From Fennellomyces sp. T-0311 (Eukaryota > Mucoromycota > Mucoromycetes > Mucorales > Lichtheimiaceae), in NCBI GenBank assembly GCA_025266875.1, contig JALLLT010000042.1:299293-363292 (forward strand): 64,000 nucleotides of DNA, in the 5' to 3' direction. Of the stretch, positions 47,917 to 58,955 are shown one piece after another; the stretch's first letter is position 1, and each line of letters begins with the position of its first letter. Both the position numbers and the translations under genes were made by a program. The notes under the pieces are model-generated. The model did no database searches, was not told where the DNA came from, and saw only the letters and a list, made by a program, of their open reading frames with translations.

Positions 47917-49609
47917 ATGGCTAATCACCACCTTACTACTACTAAAAGACCATACCATGCAGTTGATTCATCAGATGATGGTATATACATTCTAAAAGAT
48001 GGAATATTTGCATACATATAAGTATGATTTACAGTATTATATATACCTTTTTGATATTTTAGTATCGAGGGACATATTAGCTGAAGCACGCAGACATTTT
48101 CGCGACAATATCGACTTCATCAATGGAGAAGATGATTTAGAGTACGTGACAAAGGGTTACTTATCCTCGTGTACTTTGTTATAACAGTGACTCTATCTGC
48201 TATTAGACGACTTGATGAGTCGCGCTTAAGTCCATCTTTTGGGACAGATTGGGATGAGGTACATATGCTCTGCTTCTATACAAATATTATCTAATTATAT
48301 ATGTATGATATACAGCGGAATGCCTTTGAGGAAACAGACCGCACCAGCAACCAGCGACAGTTATCGACGATGAAGTAAGTAGTGCATAGATATCCATATT
48401 TTTATTCTGATTATATATCTTTATTTTAAGCATGATGCCCCCGCAACCCTACGACTTTGAGAAGAAGTCTCCTGAATGGGAAGCTTTGAAAAAAGGTGCC
48501 ATACGGTATTTAATTTTGGAAAATGCTTTTCCTACCATGGCAGCAACTGGTCAGGCATGCAAGAAGCAGGTCCAGGAGATCTTGGGGAGCAAATTCGATG
48601 CAACAAGAACATTGCACCCCAGATTCATCGATGATGTATGTGGTAATCAAGGCTCACGATTTATGATGTAACTGTAGAGATGTATTTGTAGTACGCTGCA
48701 ATTATCGGAAAACAACGAACGCAGCTTCATAGTGCTGTGGGTACCTGGCTGCTCAAATATGATTTCAATGGTGCCCGATTTCCTTCACATGTGCAATCAC
48801 AAGTTGACAAGTATGAGTATCTCGTACAATATCACAGGTAATATGCTGATAGACTACTTTCTATATCTGCACGAGAAACTCATCGTATTATTTTACCTGT
48901 TTCCAGATATGCCCGCGAAGGTTACTCCTCTGATGGTGAGTTTCTCCGGTCTCAATGCATTATTGACTGCATAGTCGATGTGCTTGTCCGTACTCGCAGT
49001 ATCAGACGCTTGAATCCTTGCCCTCGTAATATACCTAAAGAGTGTATTACAATGATAACACTTATGGTAATTCCGATAATAGTACGTATATACTTATACT
49101 TACCTACTGATGCTTAGATTTTGTATCGTATGAAAGTGTTCATTGATAAGAATCGCGCCAAAGAAGGTGCCACCCGTCATGTCGCTACTAACCCCGACGC
49201 TACTTTGGAAGGGGGGTTATGCGAAGGCGAAGAGGAATTCAGGGCAGAAGGCGAGGACGACGGCGAGGAGGTTGTAAACGGCAACGATAACAGCAAGCAA
49301 GCGACTGATGACTTTGGGTGGGATAAGTCTTGGCATAAGTCTTACCGTGACTTTTTGAGCCCCAAAGGCCAGCTTGGTAGGTACCTTGTCTGGGGTCCCG
49401 TCCAGCGTTTTGTATCAGAACGTGTTGAGCGCGCCAAATTGAAGAACAATGGGGGAGATCGTGGCGTCGCTGAGCTTTTTGGTGATATTATACATCAAAA
49501 GTATCAGATGGCTCAACAGCAGGACTTGATACCACTCGAGGAGGTACCTTCAGATAGGCCCATTGTGCGCGCCCAACCCACTCCCAAAAGAGCTAGATAC
49601 TTCGGTTGA
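47917..49609 (+). CDS. Transposon-encoded accessory protein of unknown function
   Basis: Eight exons (47917-47980, 48063-48141, 48207-48258, 48316-48374, 48431-48635, 48692-48837, 48907-49066, 49118-49609) join in phase without a stop to give 418 aa. Short residues-per-exon and clean GT..AG ends argue for a real, maintained gene. The N-terminal 100 residues are acidic and disordered. A helical core follows: EWEALKKGAIRYLILENAFP, YAAIIGKQRTQLHSAVGTWL, RSQCIIDCIVDVLVRTRS, ITLMILYRMKVFIDKN. Then comes an acidic linker and a C-terminal FGWDKSWHKSYRDFLSPKG segment. The 'helical core with NxFP then GxW' layout recalls basidiomycete DUF6532 proteins, a weak resemblance from memory. It lies inside the terminal repeats and shares a promoter with the transposase, so a role in transposition or its control is likely. 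Confidence 0.72.
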
Positions 49610-49843
49610 GGGTATAAAAGATTTGTTTTCATTAGAAAATAAAGATTAAATGTTACAAATACCAAAAATAGATGTATGTTATGTGCAGATAATAATGCGA
49701 ACCAAACTAGAGAGAATGAGCATAACAATTGTATAGCGAGCTGAACTCTTGTCAAGGCTATCAAGCTGTACAATCCTTTCAATATTTTTTCAGAATTCGA
49801 AAATACGTTGCAGCCTTGTCGTATGTTGGATGGGTGTTGTAAA

Positions 49844-49857
49844 GGGTTCATCAACCC
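49844..49857 (+). repeat. Right subterminal motif GGGTTCATCAACCC
   Basis: A perfect-arm palindrome-like 14-mer (GGGTT..AACCC) matching the left motif at 13 of 14 positions. It lies about 100 bases inside the right end, followed by several GGGTTGA/GGGTTAG words (49903-49957). Confidence 0.5.
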
Positions 49858-49957
49858 ATTTAATATTGAGACGGTGTTTCAACTAGGGGGGGAGGGGTAA
49901 AGCTGGGTTAGCTGGGTTACTAAGGGTTGAGAAGGATTGAGACGACTTGGCAGGGTT

Positions 49958-49974
49958 GAGATTTTTTCCGATGA
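49958..49974 (-). repeat. Right terminal inverted repeat
   Basis: Reverse complement reads TCATCGGAAAAAATCTC, one mismatch to the left repeat at 43837-43853. Confidence 0.65.
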
Positions 49975-51915
49975 TAGGAAGTAACAAGAATAAAAATGCT
50001 CGAATAGTTAATACTCCAGATGATAGTGAAGTACCAGCATGAATAGGCTGTTTTTTTAACAGAGCGAACTCTAAATCCTTACCTTTAATACTATGCTAGG
50101 TTAATATATTATACCTTGCGCAAAAGTATCGGTGGTCAAATTGTGTTTTGCTTTGGCGTAATAGCGTATACTTGTATTAGCTGCTATCTAGTAGTTTTTC
50201 AGATGACTTCCAGGATCCTTGACGTAGGTGTCCCTTCCAAAAATAAACCGAGCTTTCTTTTTTCTACAGACCTTTTTTAACCTATATTTCGCCGTACATT
50301 TGAGTGCTTAAAAGCCTGGAATAACTGCTGACAATTTGACCGACACAAACACAGAACTCTCTGAGCGTGACATATCCCTGAGCAACCGCTTCTTATTTTT
50401 AAAAGTTGGTTAAACGGATGAACCTTTAGCTACAATTGCTATCTAGTACAACGTTCGGGTGTTCGAGGAATCAAGTAACGAAGCTCATTACGATCCGCAG
50501 ATTTTACCGTCTGCTCAGAGTATCGATAAACATGTTTGTCTACCATTTGACTAGCACATGAATGGTTCTTTTGTGGATGTAAGTTGGTACAGAATCGTCT
50601 TTGCTACTGGAGTGTGATTGACTATGATTTTTTCAACATGTAACTTTGTACTTGTTAGCTAATGATAAAGCAAAGGCATGGCTAAACTCTCAGAGTCCCG
50701 AACTTTCAAAATTCATGGGATACCGAGTATCGGAAATGCGGAATTCACTGTCGTACACACAAAAAAAAGCGTAGCCGCCATATTTACTTTGAGAATTATC
50801 ACATACACTCAGATTTCTACCTACTAATACTGAATAAACCATATTAGTATGTCTATGCGAAGCTGATATAGTAGAAAAAGCTGTTACACAGCTTTATCCA
50901 TAATTCTCCTGAATGATACTCGGAATGCTGATTAATATCTCACCAACCGTTGAAAGAATCTTAGAACTATGCAGTGTTACTGGCTATTGGCAACGGGTAG
51001 TGCGAGGTCATGGGGCCTACATAAATTTAGTCACTCTTCTCATGTCATTGATTAACGTATTTAGCAGGATCCTTGCTGATCTTTAAACGTAGCGAAGCAT
51101 CATTGTTTTCTGCCGTTACATTAGGAAGAATGTTTTTTTCGAAAAACTTTGTCCACACGTGTCTGAACCCCGTCTGTCGCAGTTATTTTGTTATGGTAAA
51201 ATAGTCACCAAAACGGAAAGTATTAGTACACTGGTTATAATCCCCCACACTACATTTTGGAGTGTGAGAAAAAATAATGGATTGCTGGATTTTTAGCGTG
51301 GTATGTGTTACTTGATATGAGATCACCAGTGTACCACCCCCTTACGTGCATGAATACCTATCTTGAGCTTATTAATGATTTTGCACCAATCTCCTGTGTT
51401 GGTACAGTAAGATGGGCCCTGGCCGGTCCGAATATGCGCGGGTCCCATTATCTTATTGTATTCCAAATTCGACCACGTTGTGTGTCAACTATAATTTTTT
51501 TTTACAATGGATTTTCTTCTCTCCACACCTTGAGCCACTAGCAAAAAAAAAAAAATCGGACATTTTCGCTGCTAAACTTATTACTAAGGTCATGGAGTTA
51601 GTAGCCGCGATAGTGTTACACGATTCATTATCTTAGAGTTCAACCAGCACCATTGATGGTTTATCGGACAGTAACAAAGTTTCGGTGGTACTGAGATCCA
51701 AAATAGTAACCAGCGATAAACTCTAAGGAACGGTTACAGATTTTCAACTCTTCCGATTGGACCAAGCTGACAAATGCTTCGGACCTGACTATGGATCTGC
51801 TAAAAAGTTTGTTAAAAATGTTTCCCACAATGCATTTCACTATAAAAGCTGCCAATTGAAGCTGTCATTTCGATCTTTTCTTTTTTTATTAAGCAAAACT
51901 ACATACAGCACAACA
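49975..51915. other. Intergenic region
   Basis: About 1.9 kb of AT-rich sequence downstream of the transposon, with only short frames. It does not continue the Tc1-like remnant found on the other side. The last 60 bases are T-rich and form the aminotransferase leader. Confidence 0.5.
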
Positions 51916-53477
51916 ATGGCCGCCTCTGCAAAGCTCGCTCAATTCGGTAAACAACACATCGCCAAGGGTATTGGTCGCAGCACCGAACTCGTCCTTGAAC
52001 GTGCTCAGGGCTCCTATGTCTGGACCGTTGACGGCAAGAAGTACCTTGATCTCACCACCGGTATTGGCGTCACCTCGACTGGTAAATATTAGTAACAAAA
52101 CCACCATAACAACAAAAAACAATGAGTTATTCATTCATGCGTGTAGGTCACAACCATCCCACTGTTGTCAAGGCTGTCCAGGATCAAGCTGCCAACCTCG
52201 CTCACGGCCAGGTCAACTTGGTCTTCCACAAGCCCATGTTGGATTTGATCGAACGTTTGAAGCCCAAGATGCCCTCTCCCGAGTTGAACACCTTCTTCTT
52301 CACCAACTCTGGTGCTGAGGCTGTCGAGAACGCCATCAAATTGGCTCGTCATGCTACCAACCGCCAAAACATCATCGTTTTCCAGGGCTCCTACCACGGT
52401 CGTACTTTCGGCACCATGGCCCTGACTACCTCCAAGACCGTCTACAGCACTGGTTTCGGTCCCTTGATGCCCGGTGTCCACGTTGCTCCCTTCCCCTACC
52501 ACCAGCAATGGGCCGTCCACAAGGCCGATCCCACCCGATTCGACGCTGAATGGTGTGTCCAGGAATCCCTCAACCAACTTGAAATCTTGTTGAAGCAACG
52601 CAGTGCTCCCCAGGATACCGCTGCCTTCCTCATCGAACCAGGTAAGGTATTATATTATAATTTAGCGGAGCCAAATTAACATGGCTGCATATTAGTCCAA
52701 GGTGAAGGTGGTTACGTCGCACCTCCCCCCAGCTGGCTCCAGGGTCTCCGCAAGATCGCTGACAAGCACAACATTCTTTTGATCGCTGATGAAGTCCAGT
52801 CTGGTTTCGGTCGCACCGGTAAAATGTTTGCTGTTGAACACTCCAACGTTGTTCCCGATATCATGATCATGGCTAAGGGTATTGCTTCGGGTTACCCCAT
52901 CTCTGGTGTTGTTTCCCGCAAGGAGATTATGGATCGCCAGCCCGCTGGCTCCATGGGTGGTACCTACTCTGGTAACGCCGTTGCCTGTGCTGCTGCCAAG
53001 GCTACTTTGGATGTGTTTGACCAGGAAAGATTGATCGACAACTGCAATGCTCGGTAAGATACTTTTAAATCCGGGAAAGGAAGGATATTGGGATAAGAAA
53101 AACTAAACTAGGCGATGTATAGTTCGGAACAATTCTTCGCTGCCTTCCGCGCCAAGTTGCCCGCTTTGCTTCCCCAGGGTGTGACTGTCGACGTCCGTGG
53201 TCTGGGTTTGATGATTGGTATTGAATTCCAGGGCGTGCCATATGGTTTTGCTGCCAAGGTCTGCAGTGAAGCATTGAAGTTGGACACTCTCTTGTTGAAC
53301 ACTTCGATTTACGAGACCATTCGATTGATTCGTAAGTGTCTAAATAAGTGAACGCCGGTTTTGCAGTTGACCTAACGTGATTATCCTTTTATAGCCGCCT
53401 TGAACATCACCAAGGAAGAAACCGACCTTGCTGTCGATAAGGTCATTGCCGCCATTGCCGCCGCTTTCAAGGCTTAA
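51916..53477 (+). CDS. Class III PLP aminotransferase, 4-aminobutyrate aminotransferase-like
   Basis: Five exons (51916-52081, 52147-52641, 52696-53053, 53123-53331, 53395-53477) give 436 aa. Family landmarks are present in order: [79 protein letters not shown] with the PLP aspartate, and [12 protein letters not shown] with the Schiff-base lysine. The C-terminal small domain has [14 protein letters not shown]. The type is closest to bacterial-style GabT/acetylornithine enzymes rather than mitochondrial Uga1: it has no transit peptide. It would transfer an amino group from an omega-amino acid such as GABA to 2-oxoglutarate. The exact substrate is not fixed by sequence. Strong C-ending codon bias suggests high expression. 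Confidence 0.92.
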
Positions 53478-55426
53478 GCAATCTCTCAACCTCTCACCCC
53501 CTCACAATTCCCCTGTATATTCCTTTCTGTGTAATAGTAGTATAGCATTTCCATTTGTTTGTTTATTTTCCTTTTTTGCGCCACTATATAAAAGCGACTG
53601 TTTCACTATATACATGCAATCAGGGAGGAATGTAAGGGTTTTTTGTGGATCGAAGGGTTGTCGTTGTTGTGTTGGCCAGGGCTATTCTTAATGTACTTTG
53701 GAAGGATAAATACTTGCTGCTGATGTCCATGACTTGGTTGCATCCAAGGCGTTCGAATACAATACACGACTATCCTGAAGATGCAGTACTGCTGGATACT
53801 CACAAATACTAGATATCTTGCTCCATCGTCGATAGTATTTGACAATATTCAGTGTGCTCGGCGCGTTATAATTATGCACGATTTGTAATACATTGACCCC
53901 ATTGGTCCAAGACCAGACACAGCTCGGCTAAACAATGAGATCCAAATAAAGGAGCACCGGCAATCCGGTACATGACAGGGTCAATTAAATCCCGTTCGGT
54001 CATCTGGCATAGGTTGGTGTTGCTACGTTTATGAAAAAAGCTGAATATAGTAGTTGACACATTCAGGCCGATTATCGACGGCACTAATGCGTTATTTGGC
54101 CACTTGATATTTATTGCAAAGCATTTGGATCCAGAGAAAACCTTGATGTACGTTACACGTCATTGATAACCTAACAAAGCATATACATACCTAGGAAATA
54201 AATGATACCAGCGATTCCAGAAAATATGAATTGATGCCGTATAAGCTTGACATTGCAGATAGAGTGCATTCTCGCTTACGTAGTATAGTTCGGTCAGCCC
54301 GCTAAGCGGAAGAATTGTTCTTGGACCAGAAGAATAGCAAAGATAGTAATTCTATGCTCAAAATCCACGAACGTCGATTGAGATAATGTTTAGAGCGGAG
54401 GAGGACGAAGAACTAGATTAAACACTAGATCGGTTCTTTATTATAGAATCAGCTTTTTTCCGTAGAGATTTATTCCTTTGATTTGATATGCTTCTATAGC
54501 TTGAATAACCCTTCTATATAAATAAGACACTGAACGAAAAAGAAGGAACATATGGATGGCCTTCCGATATCTCGATCTCGATACACATACATGAGTCATG
54601 TTTTGTTTTTTTTTTGATAATGCCGATCTTAACCAAGGTCCAGGAGCAAAGTAATGATGTTAACATCGCTGGAGAAGCGAATGGAACGTTTACTTTTCTT
54701 GTTCGCGTCTATCCAAAGGATCGGTGGATAGGTACTATTGATTACTTTTTTTTTCACCATCAACTTGATTTATATTGTGCGTACAATGTGGAAAGTACAG
54801 TTATTGGTTCATACGCACTATGTACATCGAAATGCACACATGAGGGTTTTGACCAAACGTAAGCAGTGTCTTCTTACCACGCTGTTGCAAAAGACTAGGA
54901 TGAACCTGTGCAAAAATTTGCCATAATACTACGCGCATGTAATCGGTCATATTTGACTATTTTACTCGCCAGAATGGTTGGTGTGCTATTTGCGTAATGC
55001 AGACAATAGATGCACAAAATTTCTGTCATCTTATCCAGTAAACACGATTCAACTTGCTATAGAATGTTGGACAAGTGCCTGATGCGTGGTCGAAGCAACA
55101 TTGATTTGTAAACACAGAAGCAAACTGGCGATTCACCCATATTCAGCGGCTGTCTCAAAAGAAAAAAATTCACCAGAAACGGATAGTCAAACCGTTTCGT
55201 TCCCTCTAAAAAACACCACCAGACAAGAGACTTTTCAAGGTCTGGGACAAGGGCGATCGAGAGTGTGTGATCAATGCTGCCGTTGCATAGTAACGCGGAC
55301 GAATTCACCCAAAAGATCGACCTCAGTGCCCAAAAAGAAGCGTTTTCTGGCAGACGATTCGGCGGTAGAGGGAAATGTGGAGTATATTTATACGCAAACC
55401 GAGATCAGCATTGGGTCTTTATCTGT
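53478..55426. other. Intergenic region
   Basis: About 1.9 kb between convergent genes. Short frames only; the T10 run at 54607-54616 precedes an 82-codon frame with no motif. Both genes' 3' untranslated regions lie here. Confidence 0.5.
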
Positions 55427-56607
55427 TTACTTTGTGTACACATGCATTGGCCGATCGAACCCTGCGGTCGAACAGTGAGTCGTGTGGAAGCCATGTAGCC
55501 ACTGGATGTTTACCTTTCAGCTTTTCACCGGATGACCCAAGATCCGTGAACTTTGTAAAGCCCACATCGTCCATCAGAAAATCGTGAAACTGGTCCGGTT
55601 TGAACTGGATGGCTTCAAAGACGGCCATCAATGTGTCGGTCAATTTGGCGCGTCGCTGATAAGTTTCGTAGGGCTGGGGTTCCACGACAAACGATCCTCC
55701 CGGCTTCAGCACTCGGTATACTTTTCTGAAGAACGTTTTGATGCCTTCGTCGCCGTGGTGGATATGGATCCATTTCGTCAGGCTCAATCTAATGGCGCAT
55801 GGCACTTGTAAGATGACTCGGGAGCAAGAAAGAAAGATATACTCCAAAGCTTACGCTAGCACGGTATCGTATTGGGGTTGTCCTGGATCGTCCATCTCCA
55901 TCCAATCTGCTGTTTCGAACTTTACGTTGTACGGAAACTCGGTGCTTTTGTAGTTGGGTGGGACCGACATGGGCACAAATCCATGCGTGGTGGCCAATGC
56001 TCGCGGAAAGTACATGAAACGCATCAAAATATCCAACGCGTCGTTGCCATCAGGATTGCGCAAGGAATTGACGAGTCGCAGCTGCCTCTCTGCCTTTTTG
56101 ATCAACACGTCATCGAGATCGATACCGAGCACATGCTTTGCCTGGTATTGAAGACCTGCGCATCCCTTGTAAGAAAACCAAGCCCACGAAAATACATATG
56201 TTTTCTTTTTTGTACCGATCATGATGGTAATATTGCCGCTGTTGCAGCCGATATCGAGCACGCGTTTGTCTTTGAAAAGTGACGCGTCAAGAAGATCCAA
56301 TCGACCATCGTGCGGATCTACATTGCCGCGTCGTGATCTTGCAACCACGGAGGGTCAGCACTGGCGTTTTCCCACGCATTGCTCAAGGCATTACATACTC
56401 GTAATAGTTGCGGTAGTTGCCGTAAAGATACTGGTCAATGTTGAATCTGGCTTGCGTCTGTGGCGGCGCTTCGGTCTCCATGGGCACACTGACACGGGCA
56501 CCCAGCATTTTGGTCCGCTTGGACTTTGTGGGGCCTTGCTGGTTGATTTTGCGCTTTTGGGGCTGGGGCTTGCGTGAGGGAATGTAGGGATTAGGCTGTT
56601 CGGACAT
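55427..56607 (-). CDS. Bin3/MePCE-family RNA 5'-phosphate methyltransferase
   Basis: Five exons (56607-56399, 56337-56216, 56155-55855, 55788-55514, 55461-55427) give 313 aa. A basic N-terminal tail (KPQPQKRKINQQ) precedes RFNIDQYLYGNYRNYYESRRG, then the S-adenosylmethionine motif I VLDIGCNSGNITIMIG. VLGIDLDDVLIKKAE and SLTKWIHIHHGDEGIKTFF follow. The Bin3 block VLKPGGSFVVEPQPYETYQ comes next, and the end is DVGFTKFTDLGS then GFDRPMHVYTK. These match the Bin3 domain of 7SK methylphosphate capping enzyme and its fungal homologue Bmc1, which methylates or stabilises U6/telomerase-type RNAs. The protein is probably nuclear. The C-terminal exon of 35 bases supplies the conserved RPVY-like end. 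Confidence 0.92.
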
Positions 56608-56836
56608 TGCGAGCAAAGCAAAAAGAGGGAATGGATTTGGTTGCCCGGTAGGAAAGGCAAATTATATATTTTTGCCTTGACATAGTGTTCTTTTTTTTTA
56701 TTACTCTCTAGACGAAAATAAGCGGTGATTCTTTATGTACAGAGGGTGCGAGGGCTTTTGGGTTGTAAGAAAAAAAAAGGAACGGCGCACAGTGGTAAAA
56801 GCGGGGAAGGTTGCAAAGGTTTCGAAATCATCTGTT

Positions 56837-57455
56837 CTAAATCTGCAATATCGGGTTATCGTGTGAGTGTCACGTTGGGTCGTTTGTCCGCAAAAGAGCT
56901 TACCTCATCGATCTCAAACTCAAAGTCGACTTCATCCTCTTCATCACCAGCAAAAGTTTCGTTTTCGTTGACCTTGGTGTTGTCGGGCAATTCACCGTAC
57001 TGCTTGAGCTGACGCGCCTCTTCGGGATTGTAACGCTGGATCACATCTGCTTTATCGTCCTGGTACTCGCGCAACGAAAGCAGAATGATATCGCCCTGGT
57101 TGATCCACACCTTTTTCCGCAGTGCACCGCGGATATGTGCTAATCGCTTCACACCATCGAAACATTGCGCTTCGAGGCGGCCGTTACCCAACATCTTGGT
57201 GACCTGGGCGTATTCTAGCAAGTGCGTGCGAATGAGTCTTTGGCTGCCAATGCGCGAATGTTTCATGTAGGTATCTATTTTTTTCTTTACCTTGGCCTTC
57301 TTCTTTGAAGACCAGCTCGCGCTTGCTCGCTTCGTTGTCGTTCTTTCCTCTTCTTCGGTTTTTACCACCCTTCAAAGATGGTTAGTGTCCATGCCCGGCT
57401 GTTTAATTGCTAAGCAAAAAAAAAAACCACATACTTTTCCCTTATTCTTAGGCAT
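56837..57455 (-). CDS. TIF11: Translation initiation factor eIF1A
   Basis: Four exons (57455-57435, 57369-57291, 57214-56904, 56842-56837) give 138 aa. [17 protein letters not shown] is the basic N-terminal tail, then the S1/OB fold with [18 protein letters not shown] and [34 protein letters not shown], the [13 protein letters not shown] helix and an acidic C-terminal tail follow. eIF1A binds the ribosomal A site and promotes scanning and start-codon selection. The last coding exon is just ATT TAG (6 bases), giving the family's usual final 'D-E-I'; the preceding intron ends TTGCAG. The gene is divergent from no neighbour: the Bin3 gene lies just downstream on the same strand. Confidence 0.95.
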
Positions 57456-57907
57456 TGTGTGATGTGGAAGGAAAGTTTAGACAACACGTCAGCGCACACT
57501 AAATTTTCAACGAAACAGAGGGTGGCTTATGAGCACTCTTTCATTGGCTGATGTTCAGGGCCCTTGCCCTCCTTGGACTCCCCTTTTTGACCCAAAGCAC
57601 GAGCAAAAAGGAGAAAGAGACCGGAATTCATTTTATTTACAAAAAGAAAAGAACTCCCTAGTATGTGTGTAGGATCATCTGTTTGCTGTTGCTGGGTGAA
57701 AAGGGCGGCTATGATGTGCGTGCGAGAGAAAGAGAGAGAGAGTGAGTGTGTGTGTGTGTATGTATTTGGAGTGAAAAAAAAGTTAGAGAGACCCATCCTC
57801 AGGAAAAAAAGGGCGCACGAAAATAAAGCATGGACCCGATCATTACATGTACATTTGGGTTGCGAGGAGGAGGAGAGATAGAGACGGTTGGTTTCTTTTT
57901 TGTGTGT

Positions 57908-58955
57908 TTAAGCAGGAGCAGACGTGGTGGGTAGCATGCCTTCGCCTTCCTTGGGTGTCACGACGTCCGGAGTTTCGGCTGTAACTGCCGGTGATGTATT
58001 CATTACCGATGCACTTGGCTCTTCGGTGGTCGTCATGGCAGGTTCGGGCTCGGGCTTCTTCGTCAGATGGGCAGACAGGTCCCTGTTCATGCCAAAGCTA
58101 TTGATTCGATCCTGATCAAATATTGTTTTGAGTTGATCATCGCATAGAATAAACCGACGATCCGCGGGGTCCTGCAGATCATTATCCTTGATGTACTTCC
58201 ACAGCCGTTTGACGATGTCTGGTCGCGATAACTAGCATCCTTGGGGCGTTAGAAAGCCCTGTTCAACAAAGCAGAAAATAAAAAGCTTACTTCGGTGTCA
58301 CCACCCACAAACGCCGACAGTTCCGGACTCAAGATCAACGGCTTGTTGAGCCCTGTCTTGCGCTTGGGTTTGGGTGGCGCGTTTGGATCTTCGGGCTGTT
58401 TTACTCGCTTCTTTTTCGTTCGGGTCTTCTTTTCTGGACGGGCGGGGCAGGGAAATCCATGGCAGCAAATTCGTCGATTTTGCGCTTTTGCGAGGGCTGT
58501 TGCGGGATGGGCGGTGGTCGAGTGGGTATGGGAGAAGACTGTTGCATGTAGTTTGGATACGCCACGGCCATCGGTTGCTGTGGGTGATGGTGGTAAAAGT
58601 ACGCGGGAGGAGGAGGAGGAGGATGAGGATGATCCTGGTAGGGAATTTGCGGAGTGCCAGGCGGACGTTGCTGGTACATCGGATGTGGCCGAAACTGCAT
58701 TGACGGTCGACGCTGGTGGTACTGCTGAGGATGCATCAATGGCTGCTGTTGCTGTTGCGTGACGACCGGCGATGTCATCGAAGGGTCGACATGGAACTGG
58801 TTGAATTGCTGATATGGGTTGAAATCTGCCAATGGCGTATCGAGAAAAGGATTGGTTTCAACCGCAGCAGCCGCGGCAGCAGCAACGGCAGCGGCAGCAG
58901 AAGGGGTCGGTTGTTGCGGTTGCTGTGGATCCTCTGCCCGGTAATAGTAATTCAT
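57908..58955 (-). CDS. SWIB-domain protein (Uaf30/Tri1-like) with apparent frameshift
   Basis: Two exons are clear: 58955-58291 and 58231-57908. The N-terminal 185 residues are low complexity (poly-Ala, Gln/His/Pro-rich). They are followed by a Lys/Arg-rich stretch and a SWIB domain: KTGLNKPLILSPELSAFVGG, SRPDIVKRLWKYIKDN, LQDPADRRFILCDDQLKTIF. A Glu/Thr/Pro-rich tail ends the protein. SWIB proteins of this type act in nucleolar transcription (Uaf30) or chromatin. The frame changes at CTTTTC (58429-58434, minus-strand AAAA run): one more A would join the two halves into a continuous protein. The ATG at 58955 is the first sure start. Upstream in-frame codons (to about 59020) and a short exon starting at 59119 (MDFTGYDPALE) may add an N-terminus. 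Confidence 0.75.

Larger units (their letters stand above)
43837..49974. mobile_element. Plavaka-type DNA transposon with two divergent genes, about 6.1 kb
   Basis: The element is bounded by short terminal inverted repeats (43837-43853 and 49958-49974) and has matching subterminal motifs at both ends. Inside are a minus-strand transposase gene (44073-47380) and a plus-strand gene (47917-49609) sharing a 536-base promoter region. Both genes read through all exons without stop or frameshift. The left repeat lies 236 bases from the transposase stop and the right repeat 365 bases from the second gene's stop. Exact ends and target-site duplication are not certain: an AT dinucleotide flanks CGGAAAAAAT at both ends. 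Plavaka elements are class II, CACTA-related transposons known from basidiomycetes and Mucoromycota. Confidence 0.72.
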
